Assembly (NCBI GenBank): GCA_034440575.1
Contig: JAOTOL010001276.1
Coordinates: 47,501-111,500 of the forward strand
Origin: Imbricaverruca yamaguchii
Lineage: Eukaryota; Arthropoda; Thecostraca; Neoverrucidae
DNA length: 64,000 bases
Direction of reading: 5' to 3'
The translations under genes were made by a program, and so were the position numbers. Below are positions 12,301 to 24,370 of the stretch, one piece after another. The notes beneath the pieces were generated by a model. That model searched no databases. It was not told the origin of the DNA and saw only the letters and a list, made by a program, of their open reading frames with translations. Every line of letters begins with the position of its first letter. Position 1 is the stretch's first letter.

Positions 12301-12910
12301 TCGAATGGACGACAGCGTATCATAACCTCCACAGTTCATAACCTCCACAGGTCACAACCTCACGAATTCAACACATCTCAGCGATCGTAATCTCCACAGG
12401 TCATAACCTCCACAGGTCCAAACCTACACAAGTCCGCAGCGGTCATAACCTCCAAAGGTCATAGCATCCACAGGTCGTAATCCCCACAGGTTGCAACCTC
12501 CACAAGTACGAAGCGGTTATAACCTCCACAACTCAGCAGCGGTGATATCCTCCACAGGTTGCAACCTCCACAGATTCAAGAACTTTTTTTTAATTTTATA
12601 GAAGCATCACTTCAGATAGCTATCGCTAGGTAGCAGCACGGTCTACGTATTACACTAATGAGATTGAATGCTGAATCATAGGTAACAATATTTATCGCCA
12701 GATGGCAGGATGATACAATTGAGTACGTGCTCTTTGCGTGCAGCTGTCCTATTGATCGAGAGCTCGGTAGCCCGCGCATCGACGCGTGGGAAAGTAATGC
12801 GTTGCGCAGTGGCCGATGATCGTATAACATTCACACGATTTTCGCCTGCAATGCGTCGACGCGTGGGAAAATAATGCGACAAGCAGTGGCGGATGATGGC
12901 AAGACATTTG
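12300..12910 (+). repeat. Minisatellite-carrying dispersed repeat, copy 1
   Basis: A tandem array of about 15-17 bp units (CATAACCTCCACAGGT and variants) runs from about 12322 to 12580. It is followed by unique sequence including GATAGCTATCGCTAGGTAGC and AGATGGCAGGATG, then two copies of a block with GCGTGGGAAA near 12785 and 12850. The whole order is repeated in inverse orientation at 23150-23665. This is the layout of a MITE-like or Helitron-like element that carries its own minisatellite. Confidence 0.65.
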
Positions 12911-13858
12911 CATGTTATCCGTCTGCAATATGCCATGCAATGACCAAGCCATGAAATGCAATGATGCCTTTTCATGGCCTGATCAGGCGTAGGAACGTCC
13001 CCAAAAGTGAGTGGGCCAGGGTGAACAGCAGGGAGGCATCAAGGAATTTCGCAAAGTACCATGGTTGAGCACTTCTTGGTTGATAACCCGATAATTTTAA
13101 TTGTAAACACACAACTTTTACCACTAAGATGGGGACCGCTAAAGAGCATCCGTTGTTCACCGATGTTCATGGGGAGAAAGAATAGAACGCCAGTCCAAAT
13201 TATCCCGTAAACGAACATTTTGAAATGGCCAAAAGCTGCAGCGGGTCATTATGAGTTCACCGGTCTATGCTTTTGCTCAATTCAGATTGTTGTTCATTGA
13301 GTTGAGTTTTTCCCCTTAGACATTGTTCACACGTTCATATTTTCATGGCAAGTTACTTGAATGTGGAGGTAAGAAAGGGTTTTATTTTATTAAGATTGCC
13401 AGATATAGCCATACTTAGTACTTATTGGCCCACAGACGTTTCTAAGGCAGTGTTCACCTTACAAGTTTGCACTGGCTGCTAGTAAGAACGAAGCGTACTT
13501 GCTGGCCGATGAAGAAATTATCATGATTATTGTTGGAGATGATGAGAAAAGGAAAGACGTGTGATCGCTGGTTGAAGATGCTTTGATCCGGTTTGTGAGA
13601 GGCCATGATTGGCAAGCTAACCGAATGGGGAAAAGAAAAGCTCTATAAATAATAACATATGGTATTGTGTTCGTCCTTAGGGCCTCATCAGTCACATCGA
13701 GCATTTGTGTAGTGCACATCGTGCACTTTATAATATTTGCCACTTGAAAGGAAATGCTACAACTGCATCACGTAACACCCGGCTGAAACGGAATGAAAGC
13801 GCATATGTTGAGGACCAACAAAGCAGTGCAAAATAGCTGATAGGTGACAACACACGAC
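12911..13858. other. Non-coding stretch, no gene recognised
   Basis: AT-rich sequence. The frame open on the minus strand at 13459-13743 has no splice context or recognisable motif. Nothing else supported. Confidence 0.4.
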
Positions 13859-13910
13859 ACCTCATAAAGTCATAACGTGTTCAGACTTAGGACCGCAAGG
13901 GTCCATCCTG
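13859..13910 (-). mobile_element. 3'-end fragment of the CR1-like LINE family
   Basis: The block CATAAAGTCATAA, then GTGTT, then CAAGGGTCCATC resembles the 3' end of the LINE at 36284-37735, where (CATAAAGT)n is followed by the same words. It is read as a very short 5'-truncated insertion. Confidence 0.45.
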
Positions 13911-14239
13911 AATTCACTTCGATGACTAGCTCTCTCCTTCCCACGTTTTCTAGTGGCTAAGAAATCCGGATAACTGCTTAGCTTTGACGCACCTCATTTC
14001 TGATTTAATAACAACGCTTCCAGATTGGGTACCGAACTGAGACTCCAGTTAGGTGTTCTTTTTAACCTTTCCGATTTTCTTTGTCTTCGGATGTGTTTTA
14101 AGGCACCAGCAATTTTTTGCTTGGGGCTCGACACGTGTATGCGGTACCGGCTTTTTAAACAAAAGTAATGTTTTGTTACTTATTTTTGTGTACCGACGAT
14201 AATTTGTAAGCATCGGTGCTTTTCGTAGGCCCCGCAGTG

Positions 14240-15115
14240 TTCATTTAGTGCACTGTCTTTTCATTCCTTTTCTAGGACCATGTCGATTTTTTAGGGACCT
14301 AGCCTGTTTTTGAGGCCTCATGCTATATCAAACCCCGCTGTGCTTTGAGGGACCGTTGTGTCTTTATTTTTAGTTCCGGTGTGTATACTTAGAGCAACAG
14401 AATGTCTTAAGGCAATGCCGCTTTTTTTCCAGACTCAGAAAGCTTTGAAGCGATCAGTGCATTTTCGTCCTCCAGTTATGCTCTTTGAGTCCCGCTGTGT
14501 TTTTTTTCCTCATGTTTGTGGGACTTCAGCACAATATTAGGGGCCCGGTATAATTTCTTTTGATCCGGTCTCGACGTTTCTGGCCCAGTCGCGTGGCTCC
14601 GGGAGAATCCGACGTCAATTTTCTCGGCTGGACAGTTATTAGTGACTGATTCTGAATTATGTAAAGTCCCAGCCAAGGCCTGATTTTTCAGGCCCTCGGC
14701 GACATTTCTGTATTTTTATGTCACGGCGGGATTTGTCGAGCTCCGGAATGTTTTTCGGTGTCGTATGCGATTTGTTAAGGCATCTCGTAGTATGTTTGGA
14801 CTAAGGGGTTATTTTTCTGGTCGGAACATTCATTTTTCGGTACATCCCTTTATTTTTTAGGGTTCTGGCTTGATTCTTGTCGGGTTGCGCTGCGACTTTG
14901 GGACCACGCTGTGCTTATTTGGGGACATAAACGCCAATTTTTGTGAGCTCCGAGGGAATTATTGATGCCTCGGCCAGAACTTACGCGACTACCGACGGGA
15001 ACTTTGGGTCCCATGCGCGACATTTGGGGGTGGGGGTGTTGGCGCCAGTTCACAGGTCCCGTTGTGCTAATCCGACTCCAGGCCCATACTAATTTTAGCG
15101 TTCCCCGGCGCAAAT
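14240..15115 (+). repeat. Dispersed repeat of degenerate ~30 bp units, copy 2
   Basis: This is collinear with 5440-6090 and in the same orientation: a GCGTGGCTCCGGGAGAATCC block, then TTCTGAATTATG, CCGAGCTC-like, GGCTTGATTCTTGTCGGGT and GACTACCGACGGGAACTTTG. Divergence is high. No gene supported. Confidence 0.5.
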
Positions 15116-15177
15116 GTTACCTCGCCGAAGAGCGGGTAGCTAGTGATCATAGTGACTTCTAGTGATCAAGCCACCTC

Positions 15178-15276
15178 CTGCCACAAACACACAAATGCAC
15201 ATACACACAAATATACACACACACATACATACACACATACCTACACACACACATACACACACACATTTACACTCAC
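15178..15276. repeat. (CA)n-rich microsatellite
   Basis: About 100 bp of CACA and CATA dinucleotide-like repeats. The frames across it are repeat artefacts. Confidence 0.85.
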
Positions 15277-16397
15277 GCTGCATATTACTAGGTGCCGAGC
15301 TCGGCTGTGGCTCAGTCACCTATTGGTCCGTTAACAGCAGAGCTAGGGCAGGCTGTCATCTAGTCTGTTGCGACGGCACAAAATATGCTGCTTATCCCCT
15401 GGTTCTCTAGATCTACCAGGAGACATAAATAAGTCAGAGCGTCCCTCCTCGATCCTCCGCAATATTCATGACCACCTAGTGTTTTTTTTCTTCAGTAATA
15501 CCTTCACAAATGACATATCTTTATGTTTGTTGATTGAGGAAGAGAATACCAGAGGTAATTGTGAGCCTATATGGAATACTCTCATTTACTTTGTACCGAT
15601 TCAGTGCTCCATTAGAAATTGCAAGTTCGCCATTAGTTAGCCGCTTCTAGATCAGCTCTGCTTTAGAAGCAGACTGGCGTTCAGATCACGGCCAGCTCGC
15701 CTCTTCGGGGAAATCCGAGCCGGGCTGCGGTGTCGAGCGCCCAGCCACGCAGGCTGGGAATCGGACGACTGCAGTGGCGGACACAGTTGTTGAACTATTC
15801 ATCATTTTGTCAACATGTACTGTATCTCCAGATCTATATGCTATTGTGCTGTTGGCGCATCATCTTTTCCCTGTCAGTCATGTGGAGGTATCCTTGGAGA
15901 TCAAGCTGAAGACGCCACTGGCAACTTACACATGTCACTGGATACGGCGAGGGTCAGGCACTACATCGTGCGGTCGTCTGGGGGGAGGGAAGGGGTAGTT
16001 GATGCGTGGTTTTCCAACGCAGGCTTGGGACAGGGCTACAGGGAACTGACACCAGCGGACGGTCTGGCTTATTCAATGGCCGACGTGGTTGACTGGTTTA
16101 AGGTCGATACACATATGCATAGTGCAAGGTGTTGAACGATATGTCAAATGTATGGATTTTTAACCTTGAAATCATTCTGCTCGCATGCAGCATCCAGCTA
16201 GGAGTGTGTGTGTGTGTAAGTGAATTATAACAGCCTGCCACTGTTTGGTGATTTCGGCTGTTTACGACTTTGAAGTCAGTTGGAGGTGGTGGTCTGGACG
16301 GTGCCTGGTAGTGGTTGGTGGAGGGGGTTGGGGGTCATCGCCTTTGGTATTAACATTGCAAACATACATGGTCATACACTGTTAGTTGTCTCTTACA
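15277..16397. other. Non-coding stretch, no gene recognised
   Basis: A 106-residue frame on the plus strand at 15815-16135 is open but has no recognised family or clear splice sites. Near 16225-16260 the word CAGCCTGCCAC and a following TTGGTGAT block recur near 39265-39290 next to a GT microsatellite, so a small dispersed repeat is present. Confidence 0.4.
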
Positions 16398-16545
16398 TTC
16401 TTTTTTTTTCTTTTATCTAGTTCTTTGTTGTTGTTTTTTTCGTTTTTTTGTACTTTTTTTCCTTTCTTTTTGTTTGTTTGTTTTAGTTTTTGTTTTGTTT
16501 TTGTTTTTTCTGTTTTTTTCCACATTCCTTTTTACGTTTGTTTGA
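16398..16545 (-). repeat. A-rich tail (minus strand) of the ORF1 element
   Basis: T-rich on the plus strand, hence A-rich on the minus strand, with interspersed C and G. It lies just downstream, in the minus direction, of the LINE ORF1 remnant and is a candidate 3' tail for it. Confidence 0.4.
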
Positions 16546-16805
16546 GGTTCTGATGTCGGTCTGGCACCAGCTTCCTTCGATTAAAAAAATATAAACACAT
16601 GTCAGGGGCAGAGTTGGGAGAGACTGGGTTGAGGAGTTGTTCGGATGTTTGTTCCTATGCTGTCTAGTGTCGAGTAGGTTTATAACGTGTTCTGGTTTTC
16701 ATGGGTGTTGTGGTTGGTTTGTTCGTGGATGTAGTGCTTGGTTTGTTGGTTGCTCGTGTTGTCGGTGCTTGGGTGGTTTGCAGAGTGGTTCCTGCGCTAT
16801 CTGAG

Positions 16806-17758
16806 CTAGCGTCTTCTTCCTCTGAGTCTGTGGGTGGTCTGTGGTGAAGGGGGAGTCTGAAAAACTACCCCTTGCGTGCTTGGGGTGGGTCTGGGGGGGA
16901 GTGATAGGCGTGGTGGATTGTATGCTTCGCGGTGTGGTAAGAGAGGAGGTGCCTGTGCTTGTGCCGTAAGTTTTGTTGTGGGTTCTGGCCGAATGACAAT
17001 TGTAGGGTCCGTCTGGGTTTCCTGATGGGTGGCTGTAGGGTCAGTGTGTGTCTGCGTGGGCCGGGCGGTGAGCATCGGGTACTGCTCGTGACCCCACTCC
17101 CGTGCCCGCGACGGGGCCACGCCCTCGATGTGGACGAGTCGGAGGATGATCTTCTCCTTCCTCCACCGAGGGCAAGCCCCGTCCCGGGAGGAGTGGTTCC
17201 CGCCGCAGCCCACGCATTTCCTAACCTCACTAGTGCACTCGATAGAGTAGTGTGGTTCGGCACAGAGGCCACATGTGGGGTTTGTGTGTTTGCAGCCCCC
17301 CCCCCTCGTGTGGCCATATCCTTGACAAAAGGAACAGCGACGAGGGAGGGGTGCACGTGATGTTACTTTGTATGTGATGTAACCAGCTGTGACATGTGCG
17401 GGTTGTTGTTTGGATGTGAAAGTCAGGATGAGAATGTGAGTGTTTGGTTTGTTTGTGGGGGAGGGGGCCGGTACACCGAGGAGATCCCCTGGCTCGCAAA
17501 CCTGCGAGCCAGTCTCTCCTCAGGCATCCATTCCAACTCCCACGCGTGTATTATCCCCTGAGATGTGTTCCGGTGTCTGTCTGGTGTTATGGTGACCTGT
17601 GTGTTTAAGAGGTGTGTGATCTGCTCTAAGATGTGTGCGTCCGTGGTGTCGCAGGCCTGGATCAAGAGCTCCCCAGATTTTAGATGGCGTGCGTGTAGGG
17701 GAGCTTGTGTCCGACGGGTGACCTCAGTTTCCACCTCCCAAGGGTCGAGGCTGGTCAT
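16806..17758 (-). pseudogene. LINE ORF1 (gag-like, zinc-knuckle) pseudogene
   Basis: ORF1 of Jockey/I-like LINEs encodes an RNA-binding particle protein with CCHC knuckles. Here an N-terminal part (111 residues from 17758) contains LLIQACDTTDAHILEQI and NTSQGIIHAWEL, typical of the gag-like RNA-binding region. A frameshift in a C-rich run leads to SKQQPAHVTAGYITYKV. A second shift in a G-run then leads into CCHC-type knuckles (CQGYGH, CGLCAEPHYSIEC, CVGCGGNHSSRDGACPRW), followed by the usual KEKIILRL segment. No ORF2 (endonuclease or reverse transcriptase) follows; an A-rich tract comes instead. Both shifts lie in homopolymers, so assembly error is possible for them. Confidence 0.75.
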
Positions 17759-17972
17759 GGGCCGACCATCGACCCAGCTAGCAGAACATGTAAGTCAATT
17801 AATAAAATCAGTTACTCAGTTTGCATGTGCCGGGGTAATTCGAATGTCTACCTTAAACAGCGCAGAGTCGCATTTGTTGTCCCATGAAAACGTTTGTCAT
17901 ACGTTAATAACTTCGAATTCAGCGCGGGCTATCCTGCCCCACCCCTCACCAAAGGATTTTAGCAATGGGAAC

Positions 17973-18141
17973 ACGGGGACGAGCAGCTTAGGGGTAAGTT
18001 GCTCGTCTCACAATCGAAAGGTTGTGGGTTCGAGTCTCACTTGTCGCTACTCTTCGCCCGCGACCAATCGGCGTGAGAGATTGGCGACGCTACATGACTC
18101 AACGGTCGATGTGTCGTAAAAACCAATGACCAACCGACTGA
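17973..18141 (+). mobile_element. tRNA-derived SINE, second copy
   Basis: The head CTTAGGGGTAAGTTGCTCG and B box GGGTTCGAGTC match the SINE at 11690-11847, and the body (CGACCAATCGGCGTGAGAG) is nearly identical. A 10 bp duplication CAATGGGAAC flanks it at 17963-17972 and 18142-18151. The extreme 5' head is a few bases shorter than in the other copy. Confidence 0.8.
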
Positions 18142-18151
18142 CAATGGGAAC

Positions 18152-21100
18152 GGATTTAGGTTAGATTTACGGTGAAAACAGAAACGTGACTCATATCCGT
18201 GTCGCGTTAGACAAAAACGAAGTATTTTAATCTACTTCCCTGTGGGCAATGAAAATGCTTCGAGGGAAGGTGAAGTTCAAGTGATGTTGGGGCTGGTGCG
18301 AAATCACAAATTATTTCGTGCTACCGTCGGCAACAGGCATAGCAATGCACACGTTAGTTCGTATTGGGAGCGTAATTCGAAGTTGTTCGAGCATGACAAT
18401 TTGAATGGTTCCCCATAATCAGAAAAACTAGAACGATTAGGTATATTTAAACATTGAATTCCATCTTATTAACCACAAGTATAGCAAGAATGAATGCCTT
18501 CAAGCTGTAGTGATCGCTTAGGATGTAATATGGTATCAGTACTACTTATTGTATTTTTAAGTTTAATGAGGTGAAAGACATCATCATTGTAGATACTGTG
18601 ATGCCAGTATGGGAAACTGCCTCTCCAACTTGAAAGTTGGGATGGCAGGGTCCATCAACTTCCAAATACGTGCTTGATTTTTACAGCTGGTAAAAATGTT
18701 TCAAACACACCCGATGGCTACAACAAAGCGGCCGAAGTCTAGCTGATTTTTGGATGTGTGGGCGTACTTTGGCATAACATCTACCGTGCCTATCTGGTGA
18801 CTTCGTGTGATAAGCTCATGTTCCTCTGTCTCGCTACAGTCTTCATAACAATGAATGGGCCTGAGGTGAAGCAAACCTTAATGACGTCATTGTTGCAAGC
18901 ATTGGATAGGGGAAACCTTGCCTAGTTCATACAATTTTTGCGAAACTCAATATAACTCATCACTTTGGAGGGGTAGCGAGGAGATTGCTGCACCTACGCC
19001 GAGCCTAAACCTGGTATCATCACGATATTTTGTTTTCGTGGCGTCCTCTGGGCTTTCCACCAGAGAGCAAATCATGGCACAACTATCGGCTCATCAACTT
19101 ACCCCGCAATAGGGTTAAATTGTTGCTGATGATGTATTTTAATAAAAGTTGATATAATGTAGGCTAAGCAAACTATGTTATGAATATAGATGGCACTAGT
19201 TTGCTCCTTTTGAAAGGTTCATATTTCACGCTTACAGTAACAATACTGTAGTGAGTCTTGACTAACCATAGTTAATGGTTTATGCCATTTATGGAATGCT
19301 CAAACGTTCATTCCATAGATATCTTGATACAGTTTTAGCAGACGCCTTAATAAAAGTAGGCAATTGTATGGTTATTTTGTTCCATTTCCAATCCATAAAA
19401 CGTTGGAACAGGCTGCATGTTAAGTACGAATTTAAACACATTTAACAGACGCAAAGTTGAGAGAACATGGTAATGAGCTGACACTTAAAAAGTTAGCAAG
19501 TAGGCGACAGATTAGAAATTTAGGGCAAAGCAAAGGCACTTTCGGTCCAAAAATGTGTCACATCTTTACCATTCTGTAGTCTCGGGTCAAAAGTAATTGG
19601 GCTTGATTTTTACGTGAGAAGAGGGTGTCAGTAGCAACATGTGCAACAGTAGCCATGGCAACCGGCTTCATGCTTTTGGAGAAAATGCTGTTGTATTAAC
19701 CATCCCGTGTATCAACTAGACCCGGTCTCCATACTCCTATTTTTCACGGCTATTTAATGTGTTTGCATGGCAACCTCGCAAGCTGTTACCTGGACTGTGC
19801 CATTTGGATCTTCTGACATCAGTGCTTACATAATCATAGGCATCATATTTGCTAAAAAAACTCTGCATAAAGGACATTGCAAAATATTGTGATAAAAGAT
19901 AAAACCGGCTGGGTGTAGGGCTCGGTGTTACGGAGACTGGGACGGTATCTTGTAGTTAGATTGAGTGAGCCATTCATCTCAAAACAAAGCCGCTGGATAT
20001 AACTTTAAAAAATATCGCCAGACACTACAACGGCGATAGTGCTCAAACAAACCTTGCTGGGCTCCATACCAATCGCGCCGCGGCCTAAGAAAATCGTATC
20101 AGAGTCCAAAAATCGTTGGACTCCATCCTCCCGAGAAAAAAATCGAGATGAAACCTATATTCATATACCCGAGAAAAAAACCTATATTCATATACGCAAC
20201 TTTGGCCTCCATACATTTGCGCTCACTTACATTTGCGCATGTGTGCTTTCGTGCTTACGTATACTTGAGTGTGCGCACAATTGGCATGCGTATACGTCAA
20301 AGTACGCGAAGCCAATGAAGTACAGCACATTCACACGAACTGATTCGGCGGGCGCACTTTCCGGGATCATCAGGTGACTCGCAGTGCATGTACAACATTC
20401 GGTGCTTGGGAACATGAGTGTCGAAACAACAACAAAAACAAACACTCAGCAGGGAAGAGGTGACAAATCCCTACCAATACGGGGTCAGACACAATCATTC
20501 CTGCGCCATACACATGATATCGGCCTGCCACCTTCATAATATGACGCTTTATTGGCCCTCACAACCTGGGGTGGGGGGCGAATGTCTCATCTTTTCCTTT
20601 TCCTAGGCCTGTCTATGATTGGGAAGTCGAAAGTTGTTTTGGGAGAAGAGGGACGATAGATTTCCTAGGCATGTTCTTTACAGTTAACAACATAAAACCC
20701 TGGCTTGCATAACACAGCCTATCTCGCGCCCAGCAAACAGTTTTCGAATCCTTCGCATAAACGACGTTCTATGACAGTGGAGTTAGCATAGAACTGCTAA
20801 AGTAGTCGATGTTATCCCATCTCTGTTGCTGAACCCAGAGACGTCTACAGAGTGGCTTTCTCCTGTTCTTGCCCCGTCCCCCCCCGAGTGTTCCCTACAT
20901 TCATCAGTATACAATGTGCAGTTCAGTGCACTGCCGGAGATCCCAGGAGTGGTGGGAAGGTTGAAAAAATGCTGTCTGCTGGGTCCGTGATCTCTGTTTC
21001 TGGGTGTGAAAACATGAAGCTGAAAACATTCAGCTTTCCAAAAAAGAGAATCTGGTCATGCACTGTTGCACGTCATGGAGTTTTTAGCTCGATTGGCCGA

Positions 21101-22149
21101 TCCAGAGGGCCCGATTCTATTACGTTTGCAAGATATCACAATCTAAAGCTTAGCCGACATTTCATATGTCACACGCCGGGGATGGATACTACATGAGGGC
21201 GCATTGGGCCTAGACAGACCCGTTTCATAGCATGCTGGGAGATCATGTTAACCAATGGTACGGCATATCACGATTATGCACACCGTCATCCTTTTTGGGG
21301 GGATTGAGATCTATTTCAATGATTTAGTGAATATGTATTTTCTTATCATTACATTCGGGAGAATTCAATGGCCATTCGGAAGTCGTTGGAATTCATGGAC
21401 ACAAATTTGAAGTGACAGATTTAGGAAGTCTGCATTTTTCGCATAATTGACTGCGCATCGGACGCTGTGATGTTTTATTTCTTGAACGGGAATAGAATCG
21501 CCAGAGGTCGGTTGAAACAAAATGAAGGCTGCGAACACATGCCAGCTGCTGCAAAACTTGCACACACTTTGCGATACAACGCATACCGACCAATTATGTG
21601 ATGGTTGGAATCTTCCATTCTGCTTCTAAACGGAACAGTGGCTGTTTGGAAGAGCTAGAAAACACAGAAGGAATTAGCCAAATTCTTACCGAATCACACA
21701 CGTATGTTCCGATAACATAACTATAAGACAAGATTAAGACAGGAGAAATCTTAAATTCAGCTGCAATTTCCAACCGCAAAATCAAATGATGCTATACAAA
21801 AATAGCCCGGAGCTTTTCACTTCATCGCATAAATTTTCACAAGATATACAGTGTCGGTGCATTCTGTAGAACTTTACCACCGTTTAACTGATTAAGCCGA
21901 GGTGCTTTAGATGTACGCAAATACATTCGTACATGATGAGTAATACATGAGTAATTATTTCCTTGAGGATTTGGAACGGTGGTCTAGCCTGGTGGTCGCT
22001 TACCTACAAAAAGCAGTTGCTTCGTCCAGCAAGCGCTATTGCGACATAAAAAATTCCAACACCGTGGAAGTAAAAGAGAGCCAACTCGTAATGCACCTCG
22101 AGTGCACAAGAGGCAGGAGGCTATAATGAACTATGGGTAACCCGTTCTC
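18152..22149. other. Long non-coding stretch, no gene recognised
   Basis: Four kilobases of AT-rich DNA with short frames only. The 114-residue frame at 20852-21196 has no recognised motif. A short piece at about 20030-20150 (GGGCTCCA, AATCGCGCC words) resembles the degenerate 30 bp-unit repeat. Confidence 0.45.
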
Positions 22150-23000
22150 GCAGGTTAATGCACATTTTCACCAGCGACACCGTGACGGTTTCGCGATGCG
22201 AACAATCATCGGATTTTAATCGAAAGAAAAAATGCTTTATCGGAAGAAATTCTGGTCCAACAAACATTCGGCTGCCAGCGGATTTTAAAGCAAAACACCC
22301 ACAGAAACATACATTTATAGCGGAAACACTACAGCGGATAGGTTTGTACTCAAGATGAAGTTTCCACTTAGACAAAATGTGTTGCCACGGGAGCTGTGCA
22401 TACCATAATCAAAAATGAAGAAAATATGTACTTTTGAATGATCTGCATTCGTCCAGTACACTTTACAATTACCTACGTTATTTTAATACAATTGCTAATC
22501 TGAAAGCAAAGTTTTCAACAAAAAGTTTCAAAAGTTGCACAAAAGATGCGACATGGGGGCTTTCTCCGCCGGTATTTTTGGATATTTGGATATTAATATC
22601 AATATTTGCTATGGCAAAATGTTGTTTCCGAGAGGCGAACTCCGAATCACCGGCTTGAATTACATGCTTATGGAATTGTAATGGGCATCGCAACCACTCA
22701 GAAGGGTAAGAAAATACCGTCAAATCACCCTACTTCACCGACTCAGCAGAAATCACAATTTTTGGAAGAAAACAAATGGGGAAAAAATTCCCAAAACTGT
22801 CAGAATTTCTAAGTGGCCCACGACCCCTGATCCCATATTCAGGGAAAAAAATCGGTCAGGCATTTTCCAAACCAAACTCCGAATCACCCACTCCGGGCAA
22901 AAGCGCCAAGTCGACTCCTAATCACCCACTTAGGCTTCCCTAACTTTTCATCAGCGACACCGTGACTGGTTCGCGACGCGAACCGTCCACTTTCGCGCCA
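22150..23000. repeat. Direct repeat of a CACCGTGAC-containing block
   Basis: The word CAGCGACACCGTGAC followed by TTCGCGAYGCGAAC occurs near 22172-22203 and again near 22953-22984. The intervening ~750 bp is AT-rich with no supported gene. The pair may be ends of one element or a local duplication. Confidence 0.4.
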
Positions 23001-23149
23001 CAGACGCTGCGCTTTCTCCGTTCCATCCCAAGACAGCTGATCAATGGCGTCACCAGGGTACGACTAGTCGGCATATTCAGGGCGGACAATGCAAATATTG
23101 CGCGAGAATCACAATGTATTCAACATTAGGTAGCCATCAAATCTGATAC

Positions 23150-23665
23150 AAACAGGTCTGAGCAGGGTGTTCGTACTCTGCATCCGCCACTGCGCCGCAT
23201 ATCAGCTTCCCACGGGGTGACGGCCGGTTCCCGACGTCTGAAAAGTTAACAATGTGCGCACACAGAAAAAGCGTATTCAACGACACATCCTGCCATCTAG
23301 TGAGAAATATTGTTATCTATGCTTCAACGTTCAATCGCATGACATTCATTCAATATCCGTTTCTATAATACCTAGACCGTGCTGCTACCTAGCGATAGCT
23401 ATCCGAAATGATGCTTCTATAAAATTATGTAGTTCTTGAATCTGTGGAGGTTACGACCGCTTCGGAGTTGTGGAGGTTATGACCTGTGGAGGTTATGACC
23501 GCTCCGTACTTGTGGAGGTTGCAACCTGTGGGGGTTACGACCTGTGGAGGTTATGACCTGTGGAGGTTATGACCGCTTCGGAGTTCTGGAGGTTACGACC
23601 TGTGGAGGTTACGACCTGTGGAGGTTATGATACGTCTCCGCCAGCCATCCTGCAGACGAACCAAT
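23150..23665 (-). repeat. Minisatellite-carrying dispersed repeat, copy 2 (inverted)
   Basis: This is the reverse complement of 12300-12910: GCTACCTAGCGATAGCTATC at about 23383-23402, then a tandem array (GTGGAGGTTATGACC and variants) from about 23442 to 23630. The block with GCCACTGCGCC and CCCACG at 23180-23215 matches the copy 1 block near 12785-12825. The copies are diverged but collinear. Confidence 0.65.
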
Positions 23666-24370
23666 CAGCCAATCAGCGTGCAGGGTTTTGGCGGGCGGCA
23701 GATTCACGAACGTTGAAAATGTAGGGTGGGCACAATTAATTGATTTCTGCCAATTTACGTACAATTCTCTGTACACGTGTTCAGATCAACGTTAGTGATT
23801 TATCGGGGCGAGGGTTAATTCGATCGGCAATATATATTGCAATATTGCACGTTGCCTTTGGTCGGCAACCAGACCGTGGATGCCAAATTGTGAAGTGATG
23901 CAAATCATTGCCACTAGAGCAGGGCTAAAAAAAATGGTTTCCTGGTTGTCGTCCAAATCCGGAATAGGCTTGGTGGTTGTCACCTTTTGTGCAAACGATA
24001 ACATTATGCTACATGGCCCGGAACAGAGGTTCCCAACCTGGGGTAATGTGCTGGCTTGTGGAGGGGTGGGGGGTGGGGGTGGGGTCATAGCGGGGTTTCG
24101 TCAAACCTCGAGTATGGGGAGTACTGTGTACATTTGCCAAAAACCTGTGCACATATATCGGCAGGAAATACTACATGTTCTCAACCTTGAAAATGAACTT
24201 TGGTTATGAGGCATTCTGAATTTGATACGGGGTAATCACGAGGTTGGCCTAACCCAAAGGGGGTAATGATAGCTCGAAAAGGTTGTGATTTCCTGGACCT
24301 ATAAGAAATTGCGTCGATTACCTTTATACAGAATATCTTGCCGCCAATTTTCTTTTCAGCAATTCGGCGT
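23666..24370. other. Non-coding stretch, no gene recognised
   Basis: AT-rich with a G-rich patch near 24060-24085. The open frames are short and overlap on opposite strands. Nothing supported. Confidence 0.4.

Noticed and set aside
12322..12580. Tandem array as a CRISPR-like array
   Set aside because: Units are ~15 bp, contiguous and degenerate, with no spacers; it is a minisatellite in a eukaryotic repeat.
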